From an uncultured Odoribacter sp. (GTDB lineage Bacteria > Bacteroidota > Bacteroidia > Bacteroidales > Marinifilaceae): a stretch of DNA of 17,479 bases. Where the stretch lies: assembly GCA_934725835.1 (NCBI GenBank), contig CAKVCR010000022.1:1-17479 (forward strand), in the 5' to 3' direction. Below the pieces are notes generated by a model. The model saw only the letters and a list, made by a program, of their open reading frames with translations, searched no databases and was not told the origin of the DNA. This document shows positions 13,476-17,479 of the stretch, piece after piece (position 1 is the first letter of the stretch; every line of letters begins with the position of its first letter). Made by a program: the position numbers and the translations under genes.

Positions 13476-16400
13476 ATGTACGTTATGATGAGGAAGATTA
13501 GAAGATATTTATTATGGGGTATTGGGGTAATTGTGTTGTTACCCCTTTTACTCGTTTTTTTATTATATCTTCCTTTTGTACAGAATTTTGTAAAAGACAA
13601 GGCGGCTGATTATATAGCTGAAAACTATGGGATGGTTGTCCGTGTCGGACAATTTCGTTTAGGTTATCCCTTAAATTTGACATTGAAAGATGTCTATGTC
13701 GGAGAGACGGCAACGGATACATTGATTGCAGTGGACTGCTTGCGTTTGGGGGTCGGGGTAGATGATATATTGCAGAGGTGTTTGAGTGTAAGGGAATTGG
13801 AACTATTGCATGTGAAATTTCAAATGTCAGACGATACATCCGGAATGAATTTGAAGGTGCAGACGGATACTTTGAACTTGAAAGCCCGAAAAATAGATTT
13901 GAAGAATAAGTGGGTGAACGTGAGCGAAATCCGGTTGTCCGGAGGTGATGTGCAGATAGATGCAGGGATAAGCGAAAAGGTTGATACAACACGGTCAACT
14001 CCAATTGAATGGTTGGTATCTGTAGATCGGTTGCTTTTAGACCGATTATCTTATCGAATGAGTATGGAATCGCTTCCTTTATTGGATGCAGGGATTTTAC
14101 AAGGTAAGATAATAGGATGTGACTTGGCTCTCGGACCTCAGATAGTAGATGTGGATTCCTTGGTTGTGTCAGGGGCTTGGTGTCGGATTGTGACATCCGG
14201 TGGCGATACGTTGAAAGAACCGGAGATAGTTGAGAATGATTCTGAAATCAGTATACCTTGGACGGTGAGGGTGAATAGTGTGGAAATGGATAATAGTTTG
14301 TTCAATATAAGTGAGCAAGGGACATCAAAAGCTGTGATTGCATTGCATGGTATAGGTGTGAGAGTGGAGGATGTTTTTAATCAGGGTACACGTGTCAAGG
14401 CGAAGCTGAAGGATGTTTGGGCTTCCCAACAGGATGGACTGACATTGACATCAATGCAAGGCGATGTTCGTCTAGATACGGTATTGTCCTCTTTGCAGGG
14501 GGGGTATATTTGCACCCCTAATAGTAGAATAAAAGTTGAAGTTGGGGCTGATGCTGATTTTCAAAATCTTCCCGGACGTTCACCTTTGTCGTTAGTTGTG
14601 TCTGGAAGTATTGGGATGGAGGATATAGTATATTTCTATCCGGAATTGCCTGAAGAATTGTGGGGTAAGCAAATAAATTTCAATACCTCATTGTCCTTGA
14701 CAAACAATCGCTTGCAATTAGGTCAATTGGTTTGGGATATGCCTGGACATTTTAAGATTACCGGAAGCGGAAGCATTGCAGGATTTCAGAATTTGAGCAA
14801 AATGAAAGGCTCGCTTATTTTGCGTGGGGAATTGTCAGATGTTTCATTTTTACGTTATATTTTGCCTGATTTGGGTATCAATATTCCAGCGGGTATGGAC
14901 CTGTTGGCGAAGGTGGATGCCAAACAGGGAGATGTTCAGGGAACATTGCGTATGTGCTGTCAGGAGGGTTGTATTTCTGTTGACGGAGACTACTGTCCCG
15001 GAAAAGAAATGTATGATGGGGAGATAGTATTGAATCATTTCCCTGTATATCGATTTTTGCCAATAGATTCATTGGGTCTGGTTACAGGCACTATCCGATT
15101 AACAGGGCGTTCGTTTGATTGGAGAACGGCACAGGCGGAAGCGTATGCTTGGATACGTGCATTTGATTATAAGAGACACACATATGAAAAAATTTCCTTA
15201 GGTGTATCTTTGGATAAAACTAGGTTAAGGGGTTCTTTTATGAGTCGAGATAAAGCAGCTCCTTTGGGATTGGTGTTTAAGGGAGATTCAATACAGGATG
15301 CTTATAAGGTTTCGATTTCTGGGAAATTGGGAGTAATTGATTTGCACCAACTGCATTTTATGCCGGAGTTATTTGCTATAGGAACCGGAATAAAATTAGA
15401 GGCGTCTGTAGGTAGAGATGAAAAATATGCACTAAGAGTACAATTGGACAGCTTGAAAATTTTAGATGCTCATAAGCGTTATGATTTGGGAAATTTAGGT
15501 CTGAAGATGACGAGTGAATCCCAAGGAACGTGGTTGGATATTGTGTCCGGAGACTTATTGATGAAATTCCAAACGGAGGCTTCTTTAAAGGAATTTATAG
15601 GAAATATGGGTAAAGTGGCAGAAGCTGTACAGTCTCAAATAGAACAGCGCAATGTAAATATGGAGTTGATAAGTAAGGACTTGCCTTTTTTTACATTGGA
15701 GATTAATGGGGCAAACAGGAATGCTATTGCTCGTTTTTTACAATTGCAGGGAATTGGATTCAGGAATTTGAGTGCAGGAATTGTATCCCGCAGGCGCAGC
15801 GGATTGCGTTTCGGTATTGTAATGAAACAGCCTTATGTCGGGGCTGTGAAATTAGATTCAGTGCAATTAGGTGTTTGGCAGACAGGAAAGAGCCTGATGT
15901 ATTCGATGTTGACCAATAGTTCGTCCGATACTTGGAAAGGTCTGTTTAATATAGGAATTACAGGTCGAGCACAAGGAGAACATTTCCGTATAGAGTTGAA
16001 GCAAAAAGATGAGAAAAACAGAGTTGGATTTGAACTAGGAGTGAATACAATATTGAGCGATTCGGTTGTTTCTGTAAGTTTTTTCCCGGTGAATCCTATC
16101 TTGGCTTACAAACAATGGATGGTGAATGTTGATAACAGAGTTGATATCGGAGAACATGGCAGGTTGCGAGCCAATTTACGGATGGCATTCCAAAATAAGT
16201 TGGTAAGTATCCAGTCGTTGCCAGATGATGGAGAGCGGGTGGATAGGATACAGACCGATATAGAGGGTGTTGATTTGGAGGCTTTATCAACCATGTTGCC
16301 TTTGATGCCGATGATAAGTGGTGAATTGAACTCTAAATTATTAATGTATACACTTCAAAAACAGATTGGTGCAGATGGAAATATTGTGGTTAAAGATTTG

Positions 16401-17479
16401 GGATATGAAGGGAAACGGGTTGGAACTTTAGAACTTGATGCAAATTATATATTAAGAAAACAATTTACGGAACATGTCGTTGATTTAAGATTGCGTGTTG
16501 ATAGTATGTATCAAGCTCTTGTACAGGGAGGTCTTAATACATCTCAAGGGAATTCTAAATTAAACATAGATGTCAATATTCCATCGTTGCCGCTGAGTAT
16601 GGTGAATGCTTTTATGCCTGACGGCATGATGGATTTTAAAGGTGTGCTTTCCGGAAATATGCGTTTGCGTGGAACGCAGGATAAACCTTCGTTGAATGGC
16701 AGTGTTGTTTTTAAAGATGGGATGGTAGATGTTTTGATGCTGGGTTCTAAATTCCGCTTAGATACTACTCGGATTCCGATTAAGGGGGGTAAACTGAGAT
16801 TTAATAGGTATCGTTTGATTGCGCCGAATAATAGTGATTTAATGTTGAATGGAACAGTGACACTGACTCCTTTTGATCGGATGAGAATGGATGTGTCTTT
16901 GAATGCTAGAAATTTTGAAGTTGTGAATGTGAAAAAGAATGCAACCTCTATGATATATGGTAAGGCATATGCCGGTATGAATGCAAAATTGATAGGTCCT
17001 TTTACGAATTTGAGTATGACTGGCGGTGTGAATTTATTAAACAGTACAAATATTACTTATACACTGCGAAGTTCCGGGCCAACGTTAGAGGATAAGAGTG
17101 CGGATTTAGTCAGTTTTGTACAGTTTAGGGATAGCATAGATATAAAAGAAGATGTATTTTTGACAAAGGTAGACGCAAGTAGCTTTGCCATGAAAATGCA
17201 GATTGAAATAGGTGATCAAGTGCGTGCTGGTGTGGATTTGTCGGAAGATGGAACAAATCATGCGAATATACAAGGAGGTGGTAATCTTATGTTGGTGGCT
17301 AATCCTGAAAGCGGAATGACTTTATCTGGTAAATATATCTTGACAGGAGGAACAGTGGAGTATAATGTCCCGATTGTTGGCAAGAAAGAATTTAACATAC
17401 GAAGCGGAAGTTTTGTAGAATGGACCGGTAATATGATGAATCCTTTGTTAAATATTTCAGCTGCTGGACAAGTGAAGGC
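13476..17479 (+). CDS. tamB: TamB-like translocation/assembly protein (3' end missing)
   Basis: An open frame of 1334 complete codons with no stop, running past the window end. The N-terminus has basic residues then a single membrane anchor (about 11-33), followed by AsmA-like sequence (FRLGYPLNLTLKDVYVGET). The body is a long series of beta-strand-rich repeats without enzyme motifs, as expected of the lipid-conducting groove of TamB/AsmA proteins that spans the periplasm. Near the window end, EFNIRSGSFVEWTGNMMNPL and the following NISAAGQ are typical of the C-terminal TamB (DUF490) domain, so perhaps 100-200 residues are missing. In-frame ATGs at 13485 and 13488 are alternative starts. An unusual cysteine cluster (C494, C495, C499, C507) lies mid-protein. 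It should act with the TamL barrel encoded at 8775-11090. Confidence 0.88.
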   Translation, partial: MYVMMRKIRRYLLWGIGVIVLLPLLLVFLLYLPFVQNFVKDKAADYIAENYGMVVRVGQFRLGYPLNLTLKDVYVGETATDTLIAVDCLRLGVGVDDILQRCLSVRELELLHVKFQMSDDTSGMNLKVQTDTLNLKARKIDLKNKWVNVSEIRLSGGDVQIDAGISEKVDTTRSTPIEWLVSVDRLLLDRLSYRMSMESLPLLDAGILQGKIIGCDLALGPQIVDVDSLVVSGAWCRIVTSGGDTLKEPEIVENDSEISIPWTVRVNSVEMDNSLFNISEQGTSKAVIALHGIGVRVEDVFNQGTRVKAKLKDVWASQQDGLTLTSMQGDVRLDTVLSSLQGGYICTPNSRIKVEVGADADFQNLPGRSPLSLVVSGSIGMEDIVYFYPELPEELWGKQINFNTSLSLTNNRLQLGQLVWDMPGHFKITGSGSIAGFQNLSKMKGSLILRGELSDVSFLRYILPDLGINIPAGMDLLAKVDAKQGDVQGTLRMCCQEGCISVDGDYCPGKEMYDGEIVLNHFPVYRFLPIDSLGLVTGTIRLTGRSFDWRTAQAEAYAWIRAFDYKRHTYEKISLGVSLDKTRLRGSFMSRDKAAPLGLVFKGDSIQDAYKVSISGKLGVIDLHQLHFMPELFAIGTGIKLEASVGRDEKYALRVQLDSLKILDAHKRYDLGNLGLKMTSESQGTWLDIVSGDLLMKFQTEASLKEFIGNMGKVAEAVQSQIEQRNVNMELISKDLPFFTLEINGANRNAIARFLQLQGIGFRNLSAGIVSRRRSGLRFGIVMKQPYVGAVKLDSVQLGVWQTGKSLMYSMLTNSSSDTWKGLFNIGITGRAQGEHFRIELKQKDEKNRVGFELGVNTILSDSVVSVSFFPVNPILAYKQWMVNVDNRVDIGEHGRLRANLRMAFQNKLVSIQSLPDDGERVDRIQTDIEGVDLEALSTMLPLMPMISGELNSKLLMYTLQKQIGADGNIVVKDLGYEGKRVGTLELDANYILRKQFTEHVVDLRLRVDSMYQALVQGGLNTSQGNSKLNIDVNIPSLPLSMVNAFMPDGMMDFKGVLSGNMRLRGTQDKPSLNGSVVFKDGMVDVLMLGSKFRLDTTRIPIKGGKLRFNRYRLIAPNNSDLMLNGTVTLTPFDRMRMDVSLNARNFEVVNVKKNATSMIYGKAYAGMNAKLIGPFTNLSMTGGVNLLNSTNITYTLRSSGPTLEDKSADLVSFVQFRDSIDIKEDVFLTKVDASSFAMKMQIEIGDQVRAGVDLSEDGTNHANIQGGGNLMLVANPESGMTLSGKYILTGGTVEYNVPIVGKKEFNIRSGSFVEWTGNMMNPLLNISAAGQVK

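Noticed and set aside
13498..14196. A 232-codon minus-strand open frame within the start of tamB
   Set aside because: Low-complexity Ser/Pro/His-rich translation without a family match, opposite the anchor and AsmA-like part of a continuous TamB frame.
1..17479. CRISPR arrays, insertion sequences, prophage, tRNA genes
   Set aside because: No regularly spaced repeats, transposase or phage genes, terminal inverted repeats or tRNA cloverleaf were found when reading both strands.

Overview
The window looks like the chromosome of a Bacteroides-type bacterium (phylum Bacteroidota). The evidence is the promoter style (a -7 box of the form TAnnTTTG, in two cases with a TTTG -33 box 19-20 bp upstream), the lack of strong Shine-Dalgarno sequences, and the protein families: a TamA-like outer-membrane lipoprotein with the 'IRAW' barrel motif, PepSY-like lipoproteins and small outer-membrane beta-barrels. 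I see no insertion sequence, prophage, CRISPR array or tRNA. The genes look like ordinary chromosomal housekeeping and envelope genes.

Left part (1-4200): the 3' end of a 5S rRNA and its terminator close an rRNA operon. A MarC-family membrane protein (+) follows. It converges on a YqaA/DedA-like membrane protein (-) across a strong hairpin. Next come a 61-residue two-helix membrane protein with a clear promoter (+), an M23 peptidase lipoprotein (-), and an AspT/YidE-type transporter with two regulatory RCK_C domains (+).

Middle part (4203-8730, all minus strand), listed in order of increasing coordinate: a two-gene operon of a GNAT acetyltransferase and a DUF2156 protein (the DUF2156 gene is read first); a lipoprotein with two PepSY-like domains; and a second operon in which a SpoU/TrmH RNA methyltransferase is read first and a small outer-membrane beta-barrel second. 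Two strong intrinsic terminators separate the last three units.

Right part (8775-17479, all plus strand) is an envelope-biogenesis cluster: a TamA-like lipoprotein (TamL type, TTG start), a three-helix DesK/NarL-type histidine kinase, its response regulator, a MurU-like sugar-nucleotide uridylyltransferase, and a very large TamB-like protein that runs off the window. Gaps are 16, 47, 1 and 11 nt. A good promoter with its -33 box on the kinase stop codon lets regulator, nucleotidyltransferase and TamB be made apart from TamL and kinase. The two halves of the translocation and assembly module thus flank a two-component system and a possible peptidoglycan-recycling enzyme. This arrangement is the most interesting thing here. 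No wholly new system is evident, and most functions rest on family recognition by eye.
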